From positions 1 to 6,132 of the forward strand of contig CAMBSR010000140.1 in the NCBI GenBank assembly GCA_945870475.1: 6,132 nt of DNA, read 5' to 3'. The notes under the pieces are model-generated. The model saw only the letters and a program-made list of their open reading frames with translations, was not told the origin of the DNA and made no database searches. Each line of letters begins with the position of its first letter. The stretch's first letter is position 1. This document shows, piece after piece, positions 1 to 5,579 of this stretch. The stretch comes from Phycisphaera mikurensis NBRC 102666. Its GTDB lineage: Bacteria > Planctomycetota > Phycisphaerae > Phycisphaerales > SM1A02. The position numbers and the translations under genes are program-made.

Positions 1-425
1 GGGCCTTCGATGATCTCGCCGCGCAGCGCGATCATGCGGCGGAGCACGGCATTCACGAAGCCGGAGGCGCCGCGGTGGCCCTTGCCCTTGGTCCATTCCA
101 CGGTGTCGTCCACCACGGCGTGGTCGGCGATGTTGCCGAACAGGAAGAGCTGCGCGCCGGCGGCCAGCAGCGCCGCCTGCACGCGCGCGTCCACGTTCTC
201 CCAGCGACGGTCGACGCATGCGCGCGCGATGGCCGCAAGCGACATCCACCGATGCGCCACCATGTGCTCGATGGCGCGGGCCAGCGCGGCGTCGCGGCCG
301 TCGAGGGCCACGCCGTCCACGGTGGGCGCGCCACCCATGTCGACGAACTCAAGATCCGGAAAGCGACCCGCCTGCCGCGCGAGGCGGTCAAGGGCCGCGA
401 CGCGGGCAGGCGAGGGTGCGTTCAT
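1..425 (-). CDS. rsmB: RsmB-type 16S rRNA (cytosine-C5) methyltransferase, N-terminal NusB-like part (partial, cut by left edge)
   Basis: Reading the minus strand from the ATG at 423-425 gives 141 residues with no stop before the window edge. The protein is Ala-rich and helical. Residues 42-60 (DGRDAALARAIEHMVAHRW) and about 82-130, ending in GASGFVNAVLRR, match the NusB-fold RNA-binding domain; the 'GFVNAVLRR' ending is typical of the NusB domain that precedes the SAM-dependent methyltransferase domain in RsmB/Sun proteins. RsmB methylates C967 of 16S rRNA in E. coli. The catalytic domain lies outside the window, so a stand-alone NusB (about 140 aa) is not fully excluded, but the frame continues past the usual NusB end. 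It starts 32 bp after the metK stop, suggesting one transcript. A GTG at 459-461 that overlaps the metK stop (GTGA) is an in-frame alternative start. Neither start has a convincing Shine-Dalgarno site. Confidence 0.72.
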   Translation of the reverse strand, partial: MNAPSPARVAALDRLARQAGRFPDLEFVDMGGAPTVDGVALDGRDAALARAIEHMVAHRWMSLAAIARACVDRRWENVDARVQAALLAAGAQLFLFGNIADHAVVDDTVEWTKGKGHRGASGFVNAVLRRMIALRGEIIEG

Positions 426-457
426 GCGTGGGGTGGTGGTTTCGTTGCCTTGCAAGG

Positions 458-1723
458 TCACGCCATCGCCAGGTGGCGCTTGGCGCGCGGTGCCTTGGAC
501 TTGGCGACGGGCTTCGGCTCGACGGCCGCATGGGACTTGCCGAGCAGGCCGGCCTTCTCGGCGGCCTTGCGCAGCGTGGCGGCCTTGTCCGTGGCTTCCC
601 ACGTGAAGGTGCCGGGGCCGCCCTCGCCGGGCTTGCGGCCGAAGTGGCCGTGGGTGGCGGTGGCCTTGTAGATGGGCTTGCGCAGGCCGAGCGAGGCGAT
701 GATGCCGCGCGGCGTGAGCTCGAAGTGCTTCTCCACCTGCTCGGCGAGCCACGAGTCCGGCACCAGGCCGGTGCCCTGCGTGTCGATGAGGACGCTGGTG
801 GGCTTGGCAACGCCGATGGCGTAGCTCAGCTGCACCTCGCAGACCTCGGCGAGGCCGGCCGCCACGATGTTCTTGGCGATGTAGCGGCACATGTACGCGG
901 CGCTGCGGTCCACCTTGGTGGGATCCTTGCCGCTGAAGGCGCCGCCGCCGTGGCGGCCGCGGCCGCCGTAGGTGTCGACGATGATCTTGCGGCCGGTGAG
1001 GCCGCAGTCGCCGTGCGGGCCACCGATCTCGAACTGGCCGGTGGGGTTCACGTGCACGGTGATCTTGTCGTTCCACCACTTGCCGAGGACCGGCTTGATG
1101 ATGTGCTTGATGACCTCTGCCTTGAGCTTCTTCTGGCCGGCGGTGCCGTTCCACATCGGATCATGCTGCGTGGAGAGCACCACGGTGTCGATGCGCGTGG
1201 GCTTGAGGCCCAGGTATTCCACGGTGACCTGGCTCTTGGCATCGGGGCGCAGGCCCTTGACGATGTTCTTCTCGCGGACGATCGCCTGGCGCTTCACCAG
1301 CTCGTGCGAGATGGCGATCGGGAGCGGCATGAGCTCCGGGGTCTCCTTGCACGCGAAGCCGAACATCATGCCCTGGTCGCCCGCGCCCTCGCGGTCGACG
1401 CCCATGGCGATGTCCTGGCTCTGCTTGCCGAGCACCACGCTCACGCCGCAGCTCTTCCAGTCGAAGCCCTTGGCAGCGTCGTCGTAGCCGGCCTTCTTGA
1501 CGGCCTCGCGGACGATGTCCGGGACGTTGACGATGGCGTTCGTGGTGACCTCGCCCGCGACCACGGCGAGGCCGGTGGTCACCAGGGTCTCGCACGCCAC
1601 GCGGCTCTTGGGGTCCTGCGCGAGCATCGCGTCAAGGACGGCATCGCTGATCTGGTCAGCCAGCTTGTCGGGGTGGCCCATGGAAACGGATTCGCTGGTG
1701 AACAGGTAGCGCTTGTCGGACAT
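458..1723 (-). CDS. metK: S-adenosylmethionine synthetase (methionine adenosyltransferase)
   Basis: This 421-residue cytoplasmic enzyme makes S-adenosylmethionine from ATP and L-methionine, releasing phosphate and pyrophosphate. Family signatures are intact: GHPDK at residues 16-20 (ATP/Mg site), GAGDQG at 113-118, DAKSQV at 161-166, STQHD at 184-188, GGPHGDCGLTGRKIIVDTYG at 234-253, and GGGAFSGKDPTKVDRS at 259-274 (phosphate-binding loop). The frame stays open far upstream (to about 2458), but homology begins at MSDKRYLFTSES. The ATG at 1721-1723 has a GGAG six bases upstream, so this start is firm. Compared with E. coli MetK from memory, the loop before GAGDQG is about five residues shorter, QSPDI reads QSQDI, and the protein carries a basic Ala/Lys/Pro tail of about 29 residues (393-421) beyond the usual end. 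The rRNA methyltransferase gene follows 32 bp downstream on the same strand. Confidence 0.98.
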   Translation of the reverse strand: MSDKRYLFTSESVSMGHPDKLADQISDAVLDAMLAQDPKSRVACETLVTTGLAVVAGEVTTNAIVNVPDIVREAVKKAGYDDAAKGFDWKSCGVSVVLGKQSQDIAMGVDREGAGDQGMMFGFACKETPELMPLPIAISHELVKRQAIVREKNIVKGLRPDAKSQVTVEYLGLKPTRIDTVVLSTQHDPMWNGTAGQKKLKAEVIKHIIKPVLGKWWNDKITVHVNPTGQFEIGGPHGDCGLTGRKIIVDTYGGRGRHGGGAFSGKDPTKVDRSAAYMCRYIAKNIVAAGLAEVCEVQLSYAIGVAKPTSVLIDTQGTGLVPDSWLAEQVEKHFELTPRGIIASLGLRKPIYKATATHGHFGRKPGEGGPGTFTWEATDKAATLRKAAEKAGLLGKSHAAVEPKPVAKSKAPRAKRHLAMA

Positions 1724-1729
1724 GTGTGG

Positions 1730-1733
1730 CTCC
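1730..1733 (-). promoter_or_regulatory. Shine-Dalgarno site of metK
   Basis: The minus strand reads GGAG here, six bases before the ATG at 1721-1723. It fixes the metK start against the much longer open frame upstream. It is the clearest ribosome binding site in the window; the other genes have none that is convincing. Confidence 0.7.
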
Positions 1734-1789
1734 AGAGTCGGAAGTTCGCAGGACGAAGGTGCGTGGCGGGGGTTGGTCGATCCGATCAT

Positions 1790-1805
1790 CCGGATGGCCG
1801 GATGG
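1790..1805. repeat. Tandem 8-bp repeat in the metK leader
   Basis: The sequence ccggatgg occurs twice without a spacer. The first copy overlaps the perfect 10-bp palindrome catccggatg at 1787-1796. It lies between the candidate metK -10 box and the metK start, so it would be transcribed in the 5' leader, or could be an operator if the true promoter lies elsewhere. No known regulator is assigned. Confidence 0.5.
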
Positions 1806-1814
1806 AAGACTTCG

Positions 1815-1843
1815 ATGCTATCGGTCGCCAACGGGTGCCGCAA
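1815..1843 (-). promoter_or_regulatory. Candidate sigma70-type promoter of metK
   Basis: On the minus strand, TTGCGG (1838-1843) and TAGCAT (1815-1820) are separated by 17 bp. They match the -35 and -10 consensus at 3 of 6 and 4 of 6 positions, with the key TTG and TA...AT kept. This would give a leader of roughly 85 bases. The match is weak and the promoter preferences of this lineage are not known to me, so this is a candidate only. Confidence 0.25.
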
Positions 1844-1847
1844 ACCC

Positions 1848-1870
1848 GGGGAAGGGTGGGTTTGGAGGGG
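1848..1870 (+). other. Canonical G-quadruplex motif
   Basis: Four runs of three or more G lie on the plus strand at 1848-1851, 1854-1856, 1858-1860 and 1867-1870, with loops of 2, 1 and 6 bases. This satisfies the usual G3+N1-7 rule. It sits just upstream of the candidate metK -35 box, so the G-rich strand is the template-side strand relative to metK and the coding-side strand relative to the protease. The motif is plain in the sequence; whether it folds or matters in the cell is unknown. Confidence 0.6.
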
Positions 1871-1971
1871 TGATTTACGGACTTCCCTGCCGGAATCCCC
1901 CGGATTTGGGTGGCGTGGCGGCTGCCAGGTCATAGTGTTCGAGGGTCCTGAAATTCGCGATCGCGTGCCCC

Positions 1972-3531
1972 ATGGCGCGCGTACTCGTTTTGCCCATGCA
2001 TGCCGCCTCCCACATCGCCGCCGCCCTCCTGCACGCCGCTGCCTCCGCCGCGGGAGTGAACACCGGTCCGCAGGCGGTGGCCGCCGATGCATGGCAGCAG
2101 GCGCCCGATGTCGCAGGCGGATGGGCAAGTGACCACGTGATGGCGAAGCTCGTACCAGGTGCCGCGCTGCGCGCCACCGGACGCGGTCGCTTCGTGGCGA
2201 TGGATGCGGACGGCGCAGCGGACGCCGCGATGCTGCGCGCGCTCGCCGAGATCGGCGCCACGAACGCCACGCGTGCAGCGCGCGTGGTGGCGAGCGACGT
2301 GGCCCGTGCGCAGGCAATCGGGCTCGACCGCTGGATCGAAGTGACGCTGCCCGCGGGGAGCGACGCGAAGCGTGCCGTGGCACGCCTCGCGGCCTGCGGG
2401 TCCGTCGAATTGGCGGAGGTGGATGCCATCGGTGGCGTTGCAGCCGATGCACCCGCACCCAACGATCCCGGCTACCCCGTCCAGTGGGGACTCGAGAACA
2501 CCGGGCAGTCGATCAACGGATTCAGCGGAATGGCCGGGGCCGACGTGCACGCGCGCGCCGCGTGGCACATGACCACCGGCTCGGCATCCACGGTGATCGC
2601 CGTCCTCGACAGCGGCGTGACGCCGCACGTGGATTTCGCCGCGCGCATGCTGCCCGGATGGAACGTGCCGGCCGGCAACGCGGACACGGGCGACCAGTGC
2701 AACAGCCACGGAACGCACGTGACGGGCATTGCCGCCGCCGCGGGAAACGACGGCGTCGGCGTGGCCGGGATGGACTGGAACGCACGCATCCTGCCGGTGG
2801 TGGTCCTGACCGGATGCTCCGGCTATGCCACGGTGCTCGGCGATGGCCTGGTGTGGGCCGCGGATCACGATGCCGACATCATGAACCTCAGCCTGCAGTA
2901 CAGCATCGGGCCGCAGTACCTGCGTGATTCGGTGGCGTACGCCACGGGCGGCGGCGCAATCGTGGTGGCAGCCTCCGGCAACACCGGTGCGAACGGCGTG
3001 GCGTGGCCGGCCAAGTGGCCCGAGGTGGTGGCCGTGGGCTCGACCGATGCCATGGACGCGCCTGCCGGAACCACCGCCGTGGGACCCGAGGTGGACGTTG
3101 CCGCACCGGGCGTGAACATCTACGCGAGCGTGCTGCAGGACCTGGCGGACTTCCGCAGCGGCACCAGCATGGCTGCGCCGTTCGCGGTGGGCACGTTGGC
3201 GCTCATGCACGCGGCCGCGCCGAACGTGCCGGGACCGCAGCTGGTCAACCTGCTGGTGCAGTCCTGCGTGGATGTCTCCAACGCGGGCTTCGACAATCGC
3301 ACCGGCTGGGGACGGATCGACGCCGCGAAGGCCGTGCGCCTGGCGCGGCAGGCGGGCGGGCTCGGCGACCTGAATGGCGACGCCGAGATCGGGGGCGCGG
3401 ACATGGGCCTGCTCCTCAGCGACTGGGGAAGCTGCGGGAGCTACGGATGCACGGCAGACCTGAACGAGGACGGCGTCGTGAACGGCGGCGACCTGGGCAC
3501 GCTGCTCAGCAACTGGGGCGGCGCGAGCTGA
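1972..3531 (+). CDS. Secreted subtilisin-family (S8) serine protease with dockerin-like C-terminal repeats
   Basis: This 519-residue protein is a subtilase with an intact catalytic set: Asp213 (VIAVLDSGV), His247 (NSHGTHVTGIAAA), oxyanion Asn337 (AASGN) and nucleophile Ser399 (SGTSMAAP). Residues 1 to about 27 form an Ala-rich, weakly hydrophobic signal peptide with few basic residues. Residues about 50-165 resemble the prodomain of fervidolysin-like subtilases, followed by the typical junction PNDPGYPVQWGLENTGQS (163-180). The catalytic domain ends with GWGRIDAAKAV (446-456). Two 22-residue repeats (465-486, 495-516) have the calcium-loop pattern DxNxD and end in LLSDWG and LLSNWG, as in dockerin-like tails of Phycisphaerales proteins. 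The start is uncertain: an in-frame stop at 1933-1935 limits it, no Shine-Dalgarno site precedes 1972, and Met9 (1996) would give a tighter signal peptide. It is probably exported through Sec and self-activated by prodomain cleavage; the substrate is unknown. Confidence 0.93.
   Translation: MARVLVLPMHAASHIAAALLHAAASAAGVNTGPQAVAADAWQQAPDVAGGWASDHVMAKLVPGAALRATGRGRFVAMDADGAADAAMLRALAEIGATNATRAARVVASDVARAQAIGLDRWIEVTLPAGSDAKRAVARLAACGSVELAEVDAIGGVAADAPAPNDPGYPVQWGLENTGQSINGFSGMAGADVHARAAWHMTTGSASTVIAVLDSGVTPHVDFAARMLPGWNVPAGNADTGDQCNSHGTHVTGIAAAAGNDGVGVAGMDWNARILPVVVLTGCSGYATVLGDGLVWAADHDADIMNLSLQYSIGPQYLRDSVAYATGGGAIVVAASGNTGANGVAWPAKWPEVVAVGSTDAMDAPAGTTAVGPEVDVAAPGVNIYASVLQDLADFRSGTSMAAPFAVGTLALMHAAAPNVPGPQLVNLLVQSCVDVSNAGFDNRTGWGRIDAAKAVRLARQAGGLGDLNGDAEIGGADMGLLLSDWGSCGSYGCTADLNEDGVVNGGDLGTLLSNWGGAS
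3364..3519 (+). repeat. Pair of dockerin-like EF-hand repeats encoded at the protease C-terminus
   Basis: Residues 465-486 and 495-516 of the protease align with each other. The second, with Asp496, Asn498, Asp500, Asn504 and Asp507, has a full calcium-loop pattern followed by LGTLLSNWG. The first, with Asp466, Asn468, Asp470 and Asp477, lacks the central Gly (DAEI instead of DGVV). The 8-residue linker holds Cys488 and Cys493, which could form a disulfide. Type I dockerins bind calcium and cohesins in cellulosomes; in planctomycetes the partner is not known to me. The protein ends three residues after the second repeat. Confidence 0.8.
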
Positions 3532-3532
3532 C

Positions 3533-5506
3533 TCAGCGTCCGGCGGCGGCGCGTTGCGCGGCTGCTTCCTCTGCCATCGAACGGATCACCTCGGAAGAGG
3601 GCTCGAGCTCGAGCGCGCGGCGGAACTCCGCCTCGGCCTCGTCCCAGCGTTCCTGGCGCACCAGGCCACGGGCGAGCGCTGCGTGCGCGAATCCGTTGTT
3701 GGGCGCCATGGCGATGGTGCGGCGGATGAGCTCCACGCCTTCCTCGATCTCGAGCGGCATGGTGCCCCGCTCCACCAGCGCCAGCGAGAGGCGGCGCATG
3801 GCAAGGAGATCGTCGGGGCGCGCCGCAAGGCCCTGGCGCGCACTCTGGATCACGCGAGCGTACTCGTCCTGCTGGTCGAGCCAGGTGACCTGTTCCTCGC
3901 GCAGGCGCTGCCATTCGGGATGCGCGCCGAGCGCCTCGTCGTACCAGGCGATGGCGTCGGCACGGCGCGAGGGCAAGGAACGCGCGATGCGCCCGATCAT
4001 GGCGGCGATGGCCTCGTCGTGGCCATCGCGCTCCCAGGAGCGGCGCATGATGCGCTCGGCACCCTCCATGTCACGGACGACGGCGCTGAGGTAGGCGCGA
4101 TGCAGGTCGATCGACTGCCGGCCGAACGGGATGGCGTTCCAGCCCTCGGGCGGCGCGGAGACCATCGTGTAGAGCGAAAGCGCGCGGCGCGCGTCCTGCT
4201 CCATGGCGGGCGAGGCCGTCTGCGCGTCCTCGTTGAAGATCACCTCGGCGGGGAGCGTGACGCGCGCATCGGCGCGCTCCGCGAGGAAGACGATGCCGTT
4301 GAGCGCGCCCACATACGCCACGCCGGCAAGCACCGTGCCCGCGCACGCAAGCCATGCCGCGCCGGAGGCACCGATGCGCCCCTGGTAGCGCAGGCGCATG
4401 CCGTGGAACGCCACCGAGCGGTCGCGCAGGATGCGCCACGCCTTCCACGCGATGAACACCGTGCAGGCGGCGATGCCGGAGGCGAAGAGGAGCGGCACGG
4501 CGAGCAGGCTGCCACGCACGGCAAGCAGCGTGGCGACGCCGACGGCCGCGAGCACGATCTCCTCTGCCCACGTGAGGTCCCAGCGACGCTCCGCTGATGC
4601 GGCGGCGCGCGAACCCGAGCGGTCGATGCGCATGGCGGGCTTGCCCAGGCCGAAGCTGAGCGCCTCGTTGGGGCAGACGCTGACGCAGTCCATGCACTTC
4701 ATGCATCCGACGTCCACCACCATGCCGAAGTCGCGGATCTCCTCGTGGACGCGCACGTTGCTGGTGCAGACGGCGGTGCAGTGGCCGCACTGGTGGCAGC
4801 GGTCGTGGTCCACCACGATGCGCATGGGCGCGAGTTCGTCGAGCGGCGCGAAGAATCCGCCGTAGGGGCATCCGTAGGTGCAGTAGCCCTTGGTGCCCAG
4901 GAGCCACACCACCAGCACGCCACTCACCAGGAGGAACGGCACGCCCATCAGCACGCCGGGAAAGGTGGCCCAGAACGCGTCGGTGGTGAATTGGGCGGTG
5001 AAGCCCGGCCATCGCAGGTCCGGCTGCACCCACGGCGCCAGCGCGAAGCGGTAGAAGAGCGGCCACACGAACATGTAGAGGGCGAGCGCCAGCGGCATCC
5101 ACATGAGGAGGCGCGAGCGGAACGGCTTGGGGCGGATGCCCGCGCGCGCCAGCGCCCACGCGGTGGCGTCCTGGATGGCCACCCAGTGGCAGCCCCATCC
5201 GCAGAACCAGCGGCCGAGGAGTGCGGTGGAGAGGAGCGCCACGGCGAAGAAGATGCCGCCCACGGTGACGATGCCGTCCTTCACGGTCTGCATCGATTCG
5301 CTGGGCTCGATGGGCGCCAGCGTGGTGCCGAGCGCCAGCCACTGCACCAGGTGCGCGATCATGAAGAGCCAGACGCCTGCGAGCACCGCGGCACGCGTCC
5401 AGCCGCGGCGCGAGCCGAAGCCGGTGGGACGCGGCGCCGATGCGGAAAGCACGGGCAGCGAGATGGAGGCCGCGCCGTCGGAGTTCTTGGAGGTGCAGGA
5501 ATTCAT
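3533..5506 (-). CDS. Membrane-bound [4Fe-4S] polyferredoxin (NapH/NosR/CcoG type) with C-terminal TPR domain
   Basis: The 657-residue protein combines an electron-transfer membrane module with a protein-interaction domain. Membrane segments are visible at about 38-58, 79-97, 133-153, 183-203, 314-332, 335-355 and 384-406. After segment 2 comes Cys102-x3-Cys106 (FCGWGCHW) and after segment 4 Cys209-x3-Cys213-Pro (YCTYGCPYG), the paired motifs of the NapH/NosR/CcoG family. Two [4Fe-4S] sites follow: Cys237/240/243/247 (CHQCGHCTAVC) and Cys268/271/274/278-Pro (CMKCMDCVSVCP). Residues about 470-640 form TPR-like helical pairs, clearest at 605-637 (GFAHAALARGLVRQERWDEA). If the N-terminus is cytoplasmic, both clusters face the cytoplasm and the TPR region lies outside. 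Oxidoreductase partners are not in the window, so the electron donor and acceptor are unknown. The ATG at 5504-5506 lacks a Shine-Dalgarno site, but a stop at 5561-5563 limits the frame. The stop is one base from that of the convergent protease gene. Confidence 0.9.
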   Translation of the reverse strand: MNSCTSKNSDGAASISLPVLSASAPRPTGFGSRRGWTRAAVLAGVWLFMIAHLVQWLALGTTLAPIEPSESMQTVKDGIVTVGGIFFAVALLSTALLGRWFCGWGCHWVAIQDATAWALARAGIRPKPFRSRLLMWMPLALALYMFVWPLFYRFALAPWVQPDLRWPGFTAQFTTDAFWATFPGVLMGVPFLLVSGVLVVWLLGTKGYCTYGCPYGGFFAPLDELAPMRIVVDHDRCHQCGHCTAVCTSNVRVHEEIRDFGMVVDVGCMKCMDCVSVCPNEALSFGLGKPAMRIDRSGSRAAASAERRWDLTWAEEIVLAAVGVATLLAVRGSLLAVPLLFASGIAACTVFIAWKAWRILRDRSVAFHGMRLRYQGRIGASGAAWLACAGTVLAGVAYVGALNGIVFLAERADARVTLPAEVIFNEDAQTASPAMEQDARRALSLYTMVSAPPEGWNAIPFGRQSIDLHRAYLSAVVRDMEGAERIMRRSWERDGHDEAIAAMIGRIARSLPSRRADAIAWYDEALGAHPEWQRLREEQVTWLDQQDEYARVIQSARQGLAARPDDLLAMRRLSLALVERGTMPLEIEEGVELIRRTIAMAPNNGFAHAALARGLVRQERWDEAEAEFRRALELEPSSEVIRSMAEEAAAQRAAAGR

Positions 5507-5535
5507 CGACGCGGGTGATCGTACGCCGACCGTGC

Positions 5536-5547
5536 GGGATCGATCCC
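5536..5547. promoter_or_regulatory. Perfect 12-bp palindrome, candidate operator
   Basis: The sequence gggatcgatccc is its own reverse complement. It lies in the 73-bp space between the divergent polyferredoxin and J-protein genes and covers the place where a -35 element would fall for the -10 box at 5562-5567. The position fits a regulator binding site controlling one or both genes. No regulator is identified and no second copy is seen in the window. Confidence 0.35.
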
Positions 5548-5561
5548 CTTCCGGCCGTTCC

Positions 5562-5567
5562 TATACT
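5562..5567 (+). promoter_or_regulatory. Candidate -10 box of the J-protein gene
   Basis: TATACT matches the -10 consensus at five of six positions and stands out in a very GC-rich setting. It ends 12 bases before the ATG at 5580, so transcription would begin about 5-6 bases before the start codon and give a nearly leaderless message. That agrees with the absence of a Shine-Dalgarno site. No good -35 element is present at 16-18 bp spacing. Confidence 0.45.
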
Positions 5568-5579
5568 TGCGGAACTCCA

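Larger units (their letters stand above)
1724..1971. other. Divergent intergenic region between metK and the S8 protease
   Basis: This 248-bp region separates two divergently transcribed genes and must hold both promoters. It contains the metK ribosome binding site, a weak metK promoter candidate, a tandem pair of the 8-mer ccggatgg (1790-1805) overlapping the 10-bp palindrome catccggatg (1787-1796), a G-quadruplex motif (1848-1870), and the palindrome cgcgatcgcg (1956-1965) six bases before the protease start. For the protease strand only a poor pair is visible: ttgggt at 1906-1911 and catagt at 1931-1936, spaced 19 bp. I found no recognisable SAM or SAH riboswitch core in the metK leader. 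Confidence 0.6.

Noticed and set aside
218..1873. A 551-codon plus-strand open frame opposite metK and the rRNA methyltransferase gene
   Set aside because: It is antisense to two genes with clear family motifs. Its composition is dominated by repeated Ala, Gly, His, Asp and Leu, as expected from reading GC-rich third positions backwards. No domain is recognisable.
1724..1900. SAM or SAH riboswitch upstream of metK
   Set aside because: I looked for the conserved cores and multi-helix layout of known classes on the minus strand and saw none. Only short hairpins such as CGGGT...ACCCG are present. A covariance-model search would settle it.
1956..1965. Palindrome cgcgatcgcg just before the protease start as an operator or ribosome signal
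   Set aside because: Short CG-rich palindromes are common at this base composition, and nothing else supports a function.
1724..2458. N-terminal extension of MetK along the open frame upstream
   Set aside because: Homology starts exactly at MSDKRYLFTSES, a Shine-Dalgarno site sits at the right distance, and the upstream frame would run antisense into the protease prodomain.
1930..3210. A 426-codon minus-strand open frame opposite the protease
   Set aside because: It is His/Arg/Gly-rich with no recognisable domain and lies fully against the catalytic domain of an intact subtilase. It is a high-GC shadow.
3527..3537. Inverted repeat gctgactcagc at the convergent junction as a bidirectional terminator
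   Set aside because: The arms are five bases with a one-base loop and no T-run on either strand. Most of the symmetry comes from two facing TGA stops.
3601..3614. 14-bp palindrome gctcgagctcgagc
   Set aside because: It lies inside the TPR coding region and encodes an Ala-Leu-Glu-Leu-Glu stretch with normal codons, so coding explains it.
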